Source of the DNA: Victivallaceae bacterium
GTDB taxonomy: Bacteria; Verrucomicrobiota; Lentisphaeria; Victivallales; Victivallaceae
Reading direction: 5' to 3'
Assembly (NCBI GenBank): GCA_024405735.1
Contig: JAKSOF010000014.1
Location: 1-54,980 of the forward strand
DNA length: 54,980 bases
Shown: one piece after another, positions 41,755-49,766 of the stretch
Layout: every line of letters begins with the position of its first letter
Position numbering within the stretch: the stretch's first letter is position 1
Position numbers and translations under genes: made by a program
Notes under the pieces: generated by a model
Databases searched by the model: none
What the model was told of the DNA's origin: nothing
What the model saw: the letters and a program-made list of their open reading frames with translations, nothing else

Positions 41755-43119
41755 TCAGGCGAAAAACTTTTTATAGATCCCGATCGACCACAGGACGATG
41801 ATGGCAACGGGGATGATCCAGCGGAAGTAAAAGGCGAAACGGGGAGAGATTTTCCAGCCGTTCCCGGTGTTGATCTCGTTGAAGAACGCATCTTTATTCC
41901 AGCCGTTGAAACAGAAAATCAAAATGTAGAGCGCACCGAGCGGGAGCAAGTTGTCGCTGACGAGGAAATCTTCCAGGTCAAGCACGCAACTGCCTTTTCC
42001 GAAAGGCTGGAAGTTTTTCCACAGATTGAAGCCCAATACGCACGGGATCGACAGAATTCCGAGCACGATCCCGAAAAACGCACAGGAACTTTGCCGTTTG
42101 AAGTGCAACACTTCCATCCCGAAAGCGACGAGTGATTCAAAGACCGCCACCAACGTGGAGAGCGCCGCAACGGCAAGAAAGATGAAAAAGAGCGCGCCCC
42201 ACCATCTGCCGATCGAGGACATCCCGGAAAAAACTTTGGGCAGCGCGACGAAAATCAGCGACGGTCCGCCGTCGGGTGCGACGCCGTAGGTCGCACAGCA
42301 GGGGAAAATGATCAATCCGGCGGCGATGGCGACGCAGGTGTCGAGCAGAATGATCCACATCGCTTCGCGCGGCAACGCGCAACTGCGAGTATAGTAACTG
42401 CCGCAGATCGCGATGGCGCCGATGCCGACGCTCAAGGTGAAAAACGCCTGTGCCATCGCGGCGTGAAGCGTCGTCAGGAAATCGCTGCCGTGCCACGCGC
42501 TGAAATCGGGTTTCAAAAAGAACGCCAATCCTTTGCCCGCCCCCGGGAGCATCAACGCTTTGACGCAGAGCAAAATCATCAGCAGAAAAAGTCCGCCCAT
42601 CATCCATTTGACCGAGCGTTCCACGGTGGCGCGCACTCCGCCGATACAGGCGGCGACCGTGAGGCAAAGAGAAATCAGCATAAAGACCGTCTGCCGTCCG
42701 GGCGAAGCGAGGAAGTTGCCGAAAAAAGCGCCGGGATCACCGGAGATCGAAGCGGTGACGTAGTAATAGGCATAGGCGATCAGCCAACCGGTCACGACGG
42801 TGTAAAACATCAATAACACCAGATTACCGAAAAAGAAGAAAACTCCGGGAATATCCCAGCGGAAACCGGATTTTTTCAGGCTCAAACTGCGGAACGCCCC
42901 CGGCAACACCCGTTTCCCGGCGCGTCCGACGGCAAGTTCCGTGACGAGCAACGGGAAACCGAGGAGCGCGAGGCAGACAAGATAAAGAATGACGAAAGCA
43001 CCGCCGCCGAATTTGCCGGTGATAAAAGGGAAACGCCAGATGTTGCCGAGTCCGATGGCGCATCCGGCAGTCATCAGGAGAAATCCGATGCGGCTGGAAA
43101 AAGTTTCCCGTTTTTTCAT
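41755..43119 (-). CDS. Sodium-dependent neurotransmitter-symporter family (NSS) transporter
   Basis: A 454-residue inner-membrane protein with about eleven or twelve helices. The N-terminal block AGCAIGLGNIWRFPFITGKF is the NSS signature, containing the unwound helix 1 that binds sodium and substrate in LeuT. LLGFPLLVTELAVGR follows. These symporters usually move amino acids; the substrate here is not known. ATG 43119 overlaps the stop of the upstream beta-helix/SGNH gene, so the two are coupled, which suggests a product of that secreted enzyme may be involved. That link is inference. Confidence 0.92.
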   Translation of the reverse strand: MKKRETFSSRIGFLLMTAGCAIGLGNIWRFPFITGKFGGGAFVILYLVCLALLGFPLLVTELAVGRAGKRVLPGAFRSLSLKKSGFRWDIPGVFFFFGNLVLLMFYTVVTGWLIAYAYYYVTASISGDPGAFFGNFLASPGRQTVFMLISLCLTVAACIGGVRATVERSVKWMMGGLFLLMILLCVKALMLPGAGKGLAFFLKPDFSAWHGSDFLTTLHAAMAQAFFTLSVGIGAIAICGSYYTRSCALPREAMWIILLDTCVAIAAGLIIFPCCATYGVAPDGGPSLIFVALPKVFSGMSSIGRWWGALFFIFLAVAALSTLVAVFESLVAFGMEVLHFKRQSSCAFFGIVLGILSIPCVLGFNLWKNFQPFGKGSCVLDLEDFLVSDNLLPLGALYILIFCFNGWNKDAFFNEINTGNGWKISPRFAFYFRWIIPVAIIVLWSIGIYKKFFA

Positions 43120-45911
43120 TTTTGATTCAATTCCTTCTGTAAGGCCTTTGCCCATATTTCGTAACCGGCAACGGCAAGATGCGTGCCGTCCGGCTGATAA
43201 AGTTCCGTCTTGATCTCCCCGTCGGCACTGGTGTATTCCGCTTTGAGGTCGATGAATTTCACATACGGTACCGTGGCGCAGAATTCCCGCGTCATCGCGT
43301 TGGTCTCATCGATTTGTTTTTGCAGTCCCCGGCGCGGGAAAATCGCCATCACATAAATCATCGTCGGATGCGCAAACTTCTCCCGCAATGCGGTGATGAC
43401 GGCGCGGATGCCGCGATAGGCGTCAAGCGGCGTGTCCGGCTGATAATTCGCCGTGCCGCTGAATTGATTGGTGCCGATTTCCAGCACGACCGCTTCGGGT
43501 TTCTGACCGTCGATCTCGCCGTGTCCGATCCGCCACAGGACGTTTTGAGTACGGTCAAAGCCGAAACCGAGATTAAGGGCGCGGTCGGCAAAATTCTTTT
43601 CCCATGTGCCGCCGCCGAAAGTGAAACCGGCTTCGTTGCTCCAGTAATGCGTGAGGCTGTCGCCGATGAAAAGCAAAGGATACGCTTTTTGTTGCGCGGC
43701 GGCGTATTTTTCAGCGTGACGCGCGCTCCAGTCGTAGCGGTCTTTTTCGATTTGAGGCGCGGGAATGCAACTTGCGGGGAGCAATCCGGCGTAATCAAGC
43801 GTCGGCGCGGGATCGGCAAAGCCGAGCTTGCGCGCGAGCGCGTCCTTTTTCAAGTGAAAATCGCGTTTCGCCGGATCGACGAAACCGGGATCGCCCCACG
43901 CGGAGCGGCGGTCGAAACCGCGTTTCTGCCACGCCGCAAGATTGTCGCGGAAAACATTTCCGTCGATCGAGGCATCATTTTTTGCCGCGACAATGCCCTG
44001 CTCAGCGGGGAGTTTGACGTCGAAGTACAGATTGCCGTCGGAGTACAATTCCTGCGGCGAAAACATCTGGATCTGTCCCGCGCGGAAGGCCGCTTTGCCG
44101 TCCGAAAGCAGAATGTTTCCGTAAAGATTGAGATCGTGACTGTAATTCAGCCCCGGGAAACGGTATCCTCTGCGCTGATAGGGTTCGCAGACGCTGATGC
44201 GGACAAGTTCCTCGTCGCAAAAGGCGAAAACGTTGTTGCGGACCGTGTTTTCCCTGCCGTAGTGCTGATGAAAGGCGTTGCGCGTACAGTCGTAACAGAC
44301 GTTGTTTTCCCACACTTCATGCGCGGAGCCTTCATCGGCGTAAAGCGCCCAGCCGCCGTAAACGCGGCAGGAAACGTCGTGGACAAGGTTGTTGTAGACG
44401 CGCGTTCCCGGCTGGATGCCGAGGAGGTAGATGCCGCCCATATCGCTCAACATTTTTTTGCCGATATTGTAGATGTGGTTGAATCCGATGCGGTTTTCGC
44501 CGCCCGTCGCCGGAGCGTATCCCCAGCTCCATCCGGCGGAAATACCGGAGTAGTAGAGATCGTGGATCAGGTTATGCTCGACGAGCGTCCCGCGCGCGAA
44601 GCCGATGAGGATGCCGAGTCCGGCAAAGGTGAATTTGCCGCAGTCGAAAATATGATTGTTGCGGATCGTGATGCGCTCGGTGACAAGTTCCGCTTTTTCC
44701 GGGATGTGTTCGGCGTCGACGCCGCCGATGAGGATGCCGCCCGTGCCCATATCGGTGATGACGTTGTGACTGATCTCAAGATCGGTGACGCCGGAAAGAG
44801 TGCCGATCGCGTAAAAATTGCTCTTTTCGACTTTGCAGTTGACGACGCGGCAGCGATCGGCGTATTGAAAGGAGATCACCGCCGGGTGGTAACTCGCCCC
44901 CTGCTGGATCTTGCCGAAACGGTTGAATTCATTGTGCAAAGGGGGATATTTTTCCGCGCCGGGTATCTGGTAGGCCGCCGTGTAGTCCGGCCGCCCGACG
45001 CCGCCGTGACGGAAAGTGATGCCGTCGATCGTGATGCCGGAAACTTTCCGGTGATTTTGCTCATCGCCCGCCGCGAGAAAGAGGAGACTGTTGACGGGGA
45101 CGACGACCTCCGCGTTTTCCGCCGTTTCACCGTCGCGGGGGATGTAGTACAACTCCATTTTTTTGTTGTCGAAATAGTATTCACCCTTTTCCGTCAGGGC
45201 TTCCCGGACGTTGCGCCAGACAACGCCGGTTTCCTCCGGTTTCGACCAGATGATGTGAAGTTGCGGCAGGTGGATCTTACGTTCTTTGGCGTCAAAACTT
45301 GCGATCGGCGTGTGGATGTCGTACCACGCCGAAAGCAAGTGCAGATCGATCCCTTCGATATTGTGCCACTTGGGATCGAAATCCCCCTCCTTGTAAAAAC
45401 AGTCCGACTTTTTGCGCTGGGTGACGGCTTCGGGGAGGAATTTTTCGGGACGCTGCGGCTGATCGTAGGATTTCGGCGTCCGCGCGGCATCGGCGCGGAT
45501 GCCGTTGACGTAAAGCTGATCGAGGAAACCGTCGGCAACCGCTTCCTGCGGGACGTCGTAAACGAGGACACTGCGGCTGTTGAGACGCGCCGACGCTTTG
45601 CACTTCAGTTTGACACCGCCATCGAAAACGACGGCTTCCCCCGGTACGGCAACGAAAGTGAAATCATTCAATTCCGGCGTGATGTAAATCGTTTCCGCCA
45701 GAGGGTAAGTCCCCGCGTGAAAAACGAGGGTGATCTTTTCGCCGGGATGCTGTGAGCGGTAACTTTTTGCCTTTTTCAACGCATCGGCGACCGAGGTCGC
45801 GACGACTTTGGGATCTTTCTGGATCGCCGCAGGCGGCGCGACGAAAAATTCCGCCGCGCCCAGTGAAAGCGTTGCGGTCAGCAATATGCCGGAAAGAATC
45901 GTTTTTTTCAT
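43116..45911 (-). CDS. Secreted beta-helix/SGNH hydrolase fusion
   Basis: A 931-residue protein with a signal peptide (residues 1-19, cleavage near SLGAA). Residues about 20-700 form a right-handed parallel beta-helix of the type used by polysaccharide lyases and GH28-like enzymes (runs such as ITIRNNHIFDCGK, TRVYNNLVHDVS, ENTVRNNVFAF). Residues about 730-931 are an SGNH/GDSL esterase: LLFIGDSLTHYW (nucleophile Ser), IGTNQFSG (block III, Gln where Asp is common), and PDGTHLAVAGYEIWA (Asp and His). It probably cleaves a glycan and removes acyl groups from it. AGGAGAAAC precedes the ATG. Confidence 0.88.
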   Translation of the reverse strand: MKKTILSGILLTATLSLGAAEFFVAPPAAIQKDPKVVATSVADALKKAKSYRSQHPGEKITLVFHAGTYPLAETIYITPELNDFTFVAVPGEAVVFDGGVKLKCKASARLNSRSVLVYDVPQEAVADGFLDQLYVNGIRADAARTPKSYDQPQRPEKFLPEAVTQRKKSDCFYKEGDFDPKWHNIEGIDLHLLSAWYDIHTPIASFDAKERKIHLPQLHIIWSKPEETGVVWRNVREALTEKGEYYFDNKKMELYYIPRDGETAENAEVVVPVNSLLFLAAGDEQNHRKVSGITIDGITFRHGGVGRPDYTAAYQIPGAEKYPPLHNEFNRFGKIQQGASYHPAVISFQYADRCRVVNCKVEKSNFYAIGTLSGVTDLEISHNVITDMGTGGILIGGVDAEHIPEKAELVTERITIRNNHIFDCGKFTFAGLGILIGFARGTLVEHNLIHDLYYSGISAGWSWGYAPATGGENRIGFNHIYNIGKKMLSDMGGIYLLGIQPGTRVYNNLVHDVSCRVYGGWALYADEGSAHEVWENNVCYDCTRNAFHQHYGRENTVRNNVFAFCDEELVRISVCEPYQRRGYRFPGLNYSHDLNLYGNILLSDGKAAFRAGQIQMFSPQELYSDGNLYFDVKLPAEQGIVAAKNDASIDGNVFRDNLAAWQKRGFDRRSAWGDPGFVDPAKRDFHLKKDALARKLGFADPAPTLDYAGLLPASCIPAPQIEKDRYDWSARHAEKYAAAQQKAYPLLFIGDSLTHYWSNEAGFTFGGGTWEKNFADRALNLGFGFDRTQNVLWRIGHGEIDGQKPEAVVLEIGTNQFSGTANYQPDTPLDAYRGIRAVITALREKFAHPTMIYVMAIFPRRGLQKQIDETNAMTREFCATVPYVKFIDLKAEYTSADGEIKTELYQPDGTHLAVAGYEIWAKALQKELNQK

Positions 45912-45943
45912 TTTGTTTCTCCTGTGTGAAATGAACCCAAGAT

Positions 45944-45972
45944 AAAATACTCCGTTGTACGGCGTTTCGCAA
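45944..45972 (-). promoter_or_regulatory. Promoter of the beta-helix/SGNH-NSS operon
   Basis: Minus-strand TTGCGA (45967-45972), a 17-bp spacer and TATTTT (45944-45949). Confidence 0.65.
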
Positions 45973-46011
45973 GCGTACGCGAAAACTTTTGCGGAAAAAA
46001 CGAAATTCAGA

Positions 46012-46040
46012 TTGAAAAAAAGCGGAATACGGGATATAGT
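46012..46040 (+). promoter_or_regulatory. Promoter of the LolA-like/coiled-coil protein
   Basis: TTGAAA (46012-46017), a 17-bp spacer and TATAGT (46035-46040). The -10 lies inside the loop of the dyad at 46025-46052. Confidence 0.7.
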
Positions 46041-46052
46041 TTATCCGTATTC
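46025..46052 (+). promoter_or_regulatory. Operator-like dyad over the -10 box
   Basis: GAATACGG (46025-46032) and CCGTATTC (46045-46052) are perfect inverted repeats with a 12-bp gap containing the -10 box TATAGT. A repressor bound here would block the promoter. Confidence 0.6.
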
Positions 46053-46087
46053 GGAATAATTTGCCGTCAAAAACAAGGAATTTCGAG

Positions 46088-47206
46088 ATGAAAAAATTTT
46101 TCGCCGTCTTGTTGTTGTCCGTCGCGGGGATCACCGTATTTGCCGCGGAGAATGCAGCTACTTTCCGCTCCATCCGGTGTATGGAGTACTATCCGCGCAC
46201 GATCGACAAATGCCAGTCCGGCGAGATCGTCTACGATTTTGAAGACAGCGAGGGCGTCAAGGGGATGCTCGTTTTCCGTCAGAAAGGGAAAGAGCTCGCG
46301 CGGGTCGATTTCATCATGGGCGATACGACCGATTCCACCGGGTACGACGGCAAACAATTCTGGAGTTGCGACAAAAACGGTTGCGAAATCCTGAAAGAAA
46401 ATGAAGCCGCGGAATTCGTCTACGACTTGAGTTTTGTCGCGATCCCGTTGCGCGAGGATGAAATTTTCCGGAATTTGAAAAAGGTCGGGGAGGAATCATT
46501 TGACAACGAGCTCTGCATCGTTTATGAAACGGCTCCGGTCGATGCTCCGGAAATCAAAACGGAACTTTTGGTTTCCAAAGCGTCGGGCTTGCTCCGCAAG
46601 GTCGTGACGGTCGACGGCGGCGTTACCAGCAGCGTCGTTTTTGACGACTATGTTTCCGTCGACGGCGTCCGCGTTGCGAATACGGTCATCAAGAGCAACG
46701 ACGCGGGGACGACGAAGTTGCTTTTGCGCGCCGCCCGGTGGAATGTCGATTTTGCCGCCGACGTCTTTGCGATGCCGGAAAAGATGAAAAATGCCGTGGC
46801 GGTCAAGTCCAACGTCCAGCGTCCGGCGCAGACCGCCGATCCCGCAAGGGAGAAATCGTTGCGGAGTCGGATCACCGAGCTTGAAAACAATATCCGCATC
46901 GTCGAGGAAAAAATTTCCAAGATGGAGGAATTGCACAACTCGAACCGTGCGGCGGAAGTCCAGCTTTCCTCCGCCCCCGTCACCGCGCGTTATTACGGTT
47001 ACTGGCGCCGTCACGGTTTCCGTCACGCCATCCGCCGCAGTACCCGGCGGGCGATGCGCGACCGCCGTCGTGTCATCAAGCAGCTGGTGCGGGAAGACAA
47101 CAAAGTTGCCGCAGAGTATGAAAAGGCCCTTAAGGAGTTGACGAAACTGCGCAGTGAATTGAGTATGGCGCAGGAAGACCTCAAACTTCTGAATAGCGGC
47201 AAATAA
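46088..47206 (+). CDS. Secreted LolA-like protein with basic coiled-coil tail
   Basis: A 372-residue protein with a signal peptide (residues 1-20, VFA-A). Residues about 25-240 resemble the LolA/outer-membrane lipoprotein-sorting fold (IVYDFEDSEGVKGMLVFRQK, DGKQFWSCDKNG, VSKASGLLRKVV, VVFDDYVSVDGVRVA). Residues about 260-372 are a two-part coiled coil (LRSRITELENNIRIVEEKIS, then KELTKLRSELSMAQEDLKLL), interrupted by a very basic, aromatic stretch (RYYGYWRRHGFRHAIRRSTR). The tail could bind DNA, lipid A or peptidoglycan; this is not known. AAGGA precedes the ATG. It is a single-gene unit. Confidence 0.72.
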   Translation: MKKFFAVLLLSVAGITVFAAENAATFRSIRCMEYYPRTIDKCQSGEIVYDFEDSEGVKGMLVFRQKGKELARVDFIMGDTTDSTGYDGKQFWSCDKNGCEILKENEAAEFVYDLSFVAIPLREDEIFRNLKKVGEESFDNELCIVYETAPVDAPEIKTELLVSKASGLLRKVVTVDGGVTSSVVFDDYVSVDGVRVANTVIKSNDAGTTKLLLRAARWNVDFAADVFAMPEKMKNAVAVKSNVQRPAQTADPAREKSLRSRITELENNIRIVEEKISKMEELHNSNRAAEVQLSSAPVTARYYGYWRRHGFRHAIRRSTRRAMRDRRRVIKQLVREDNKVAAEYEKALKELTKLRSELSMAQEDLKLLNSGK

Positions 47207-47208
47207 GC

Positions 47209-47237
47209 AACTTCCCGGAAATCATTTCGGGAAGTTT
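47209..47237. terminator. Bidirectional terminator between convergent genes
   Basis: AACTTCCCG pairs with CGGGAAGTT around a short loop. T follows on the plus side, and the convergent kinase gene ends 20 bp away. Confidence 0.75.
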
Positions 47238-47256
47238 TCGCAGATCCCGCCTGACG

Positions 47257-48654
47257 CTACGCCTGATAGTAGTATCTGGATTTTTTGTTGACGGTGCCGT
47301 TGGCGATAACGCCGAGCAGAGAAACTTTCGACTGCCGGAGAAGTTCGATGGCGTTGAGCGCATTGCCTTCCCGGAGTTTCCCGATCCGGGAAACAAAAAT
47401 AACGCCGTCCGCCATCTTGCCGATACAGATCCCGTCCGAAACTTCCAGACAGGGGGGCGTGTCCAGGATGATGTAATCATACTGTTTACGCAACTTTTCA
47501 AGAAGCGTCTTAAATTCTTCGGAATCAAGCAGTTTTAAGGGATTCAGCGGGATCGGGCCGCAGAGCAACGCATCCAGTTTGCGCTGAAAGAGATTTTTCT
47601 GCAACGCGTCATCCAGCGGATATTGCTCGACCAGCACGTTGACGAGGCCGACATTGCTGTAAACCCCGAGCGCCTTGCTCAAGGCGGGTTTGCGCAAATC
47701 GCAGTTGATGATGAGGGTTTTCTGTCCGAAATCGGCAAGGGTCGCCGCTAAATTGGCGGAAACAAAGGTTTTTCCCTCGCCGGCGAGAGAACTGGTGATA
47801 GCGATGACCCGGGCGCCTTGCGGCGAGCGGAAATCGGAGTAAAACAAATTGGTCCGGATGCCCCAAAAGGCTTCCCGGATACCGAAACGTTTGCGCTTTT
47901 CATCGTTGTTCAACGTGACGATCCGGTTGTCGCTTGCATTATCCTGGGTATTGTTTTGCCTGGCTATTTCCCGGTCGAACGGGACGGAGCCGATGATCGG
48001 CAGTTTTAACGCGAGCGCCAATTGTTCCGGAGAGTTGAAACGGGTGTCGAAAAATGCCTTCATCCAGAACAGCGCGATAAGGAATCCGAAAGAAAGCAGA
48101 AAGGAAACCAACGTAAAAATCCATGGAGTCGGAAATATTTTGACAGCTTTTTCCGCCCGGTCGACGATCTGAAAATTTTTCAATTCGAGCAACATCGAGA
48201 TCTCGTCGTTGAAAACCTGACTCAACGTATTGGCGATGAAACACGCCGCCTGCGGATCGGATGCCGTGACGGAAAGCGTCAAGAGCCGGGTGTTTTTCCG
48301 CATATTACTCTCCATCTTAAAGGGGATCAGATACTCCGGCCGGGTCTGCTCGATCTGTTGCTGGGCTCGTGTCAGGACCCGCTTCGACTTTGCCAATTCG
48401 GTATAATCCAACACCAATTGCGAACTGAGGTAAAGTTCCCGCGCCAGAGAGATGCTGTCGTCATCGCGCCGGTGCTGTCCGTCGTTTTCCAGACGGCCGA
48501 TGTAAATCAGGACGTCTGACCGGTAGCGGGGCGGGATGACGAATTTCGCCAGAGAATATCCGCAAACAGCGCAAAAGACGGAGCAAAGCAGCAAGAGAAA
48601 CCAATGGCGTCGCAGAATGTTCAAAAGTTGCATGAGACTTTCGTTTTTATACAT
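47257..48654 (-). CDS. Polysaccharide co-polymerase/tyrosine kinase (Wzc/BY-kinase)
   Basis: A 465-residue inner-membrane protein controlling exopolysaccharide or capsule chain length. Residues about 16-40 form the first transmembrane helix and residues about 180-205 the second, enclosing a Wzz periplasmic domain. The cytoplasmic kinase has Walker A in SSLAGEGKTFVSANLA, Walker A' in TLIINCDLRKP, and Walker B in YIILDTPPCLEVSDG. A tyrosine cluster RYYYQA ends the protein, the usual autophosphorylation site. The start at 48654 follows GGAAGG. No other capsule genes lie beside it, though a GT2 and a WecA-type enzyme occur elsewhere in the window. Confidence 0.93.
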   Translation of the reverse strand: MYKNESLMQLLNILRRHWFLLLLCSVFCAVCGYSLAKFVIPPRYRSDVLIYIGRLENDGQHRRDDDSISLARELYLSSQLVLDYTELAKSKRVLTRAQQQIEQTRPEYLIPFKMESNMRKNTRLLTLSVTASDPQAACFIANTLSQVFNDEISMLLELKNFQIVDRAEKAVKIFPTPWIFTLVSFLLSFGFLIALFWMKAFFDTRFNSPEQLALALKLPIIGSVPFDREIARQNNTQDNASDNRIVTLNNDEKRKRFGIREAFWGIRTNLFYSDFRSPQGARVIAITSSLAGEGKTFVSANLAATLADFGQKTLIINCDLRKPALSKALGVYSNVGLVNVLVEQYPLDDALQKNLFQRKLDALLCGPIPLNPLKLLDSEEFKTLLEKLRKQYDYIILDTPPCLEVSDGICIGKMADGVIFVSRIGKLREGNALNAIELLRQSKVSLLGVIANGTVNKKSRYYYQA

Positions 48655-48709
48655 TTTTTGACCTTCCGTTGATGTTTGAATATAAAATGCCAATCGTAAT
48701 ATCAGTCAT

Positions 48710-48738
48710 ACTATAGCATCGTTCAACGCAAAAATCAA
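48710..48738 (-). promoter_or_regulatory. Promoter of the BY-kinase gene
   Basis: Minus-strand TTGATT (48733-48738), a 17-bp spacer and TATAGT (48710-48715). Confidence 0.7.
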
Positions 48739-48766
48739 ACCGCTTTCCCGCCTCCGAACCGCTCTG

Positions 48767-48801
48767 AAAAAAAAGGGGAGACAATGCGCGATCGTCTCCC
48801 C
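48767..48801 (-). terminator. Terminator of the creatininase-NagA-SDR operon
   Basis: Minus-strand GGGGAGAC pairs with GTCTCCCC, followed by eight T (48774-48767). It starts 20 bp beyond the SDR stop codon. Confidence 0.92.
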
Positions 48802-48821
48802 TCCGGCAACGGAAACACTGT

Positions 48822-49754
48822 TTAAAATTTGACGCCGGTGACTTCCGCCGCCCAGAGCGCCGTTTCCTCGATGGCGGCTTCCGGAGTGCAATGGGGATGA
48901 TAATCGAGGTCGCGGATCGCCTTGTCGATCGAGAAGCACATATGGGTGCTGACAAAGCGCAGACCGATCTCGTCGATATGTCCGGCGTGCTTTTTCTGCA
49001 TCTCCTCAACGCTCATATAGTTGATGACCGGTTTTTTGCCGAAAACGGCGGCGTTGACTTCGAGATACTGATTGAGCGGCAACGCGTGGTCGAGACAGAT
49101 GTTGTAGATTTGACCGATACTGCGCTGATGCGTCAACGCGAGGACGAAACTCGACGCCAGATCGTAGACGTGGATCGGCTGAAGCAACGCCTGTCCGTCG
49201 ACGGGCACGTCAAGCGGCACTTCGTTGACGAGGTCGCGGATGAAATCTTCGCGGCGGCCGCCGAAGTTGTCGAGGGGAAGCATCCCCGGTCCGGTAATGT
49301 AGCAGGGACGGATGACGGTGACGGGGAAGCCTTCTTTTTGGTACATTTCCATCACCATTTCGTCGTAGATGCGCTTTTTGTCCCATCCGGTGCCGCGGGC
49401 GAAGCCTTTGTAAAAGGCGGTTTCGTTGCAGGGGATGAAAGGCAGCGGGGCGTAACCGCCCGTCGAACTGCAATGGATGTAGTGTTCAACACCCATCGCG
49501 TACTTTTTGACCCAGGTGATCGATTCGACGGTCGGGACGGTGTCGATGATATGCGTGTAACGGGTCTTGAAAACTTCCCGCATCGACGCCTCGTCTTTTT
49601 TGTCGGCGATGATGGCCGGAAATTCATCGGCGACGTCTTTGAACTGCGCTTTTTGACCGCGGGTCAGAATGGTGAATTCATACCCCGCTTCGGCAAGTTG
49701 CCTGGCGATGTGATGTCCGAGCCATCCGGTGCCGCCCATTAACAGAATTTTCAT
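48822..49754 (-). CDS. NAD(P)-dependent epimerase/dehydratase-like SDR
   Basis: A 310-residue atypical extended short-chain dehydrogenase. The Rossmann motif is LLMGGTGWLGHHIARQL. HCSSTGGYAPLPF marks the strand carrying the catalytic Ser, but the usual YxxxK is not clear (GWDKKRIYDEM sits nearby), so it may be a non-classical member of the isoflavone-reductase or atypical SDR type. VTVIRPCYITGPGM and QPIHVYDLA are family-like. It ends the operon, 12 bp after the (alpha/alpha)6 gene, and may oxidise or epimerise a sugar produced upstream. Confidence 0.85.
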   Translation of the reverse strand: MKILLMGGTGWLGHHIARQLAEAGYEFTILTRGQKAQFKDVADEFPAIIADKKDEASMREVFKTRYTHIIDTVPTVESITWVKKYAMGVEHYIHCSSTGGYAPLPFIPCNETAFYKGFARGTGWDKKRIYDEMVMEMYQKEGFPVTVIRPCYITGPGMLPLDNFGGRREDFIRDLVNEVPLDVPVDGQALLQPIHVYDLASSFVLALTHQRSIGQIYNICLDHALPLNQYLEVNAAVFGKKPVINYMSVEEMQKKHAGHIDEIGLRFVSTHMCFSIDKAIRDLDYHPHCTPEAAIEETALWAAEVTGVKF

Positions 49755-49766
49755 GATGCTTTCTCC

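Noticed and set aside
43179-45755. An 858-residue open frame antisense to the beta-helix/SGNH gene
   Set aside because: It is a mirror of a GC-rich coding gene with clear catalytic motifs on the other strand, with no own start signals.
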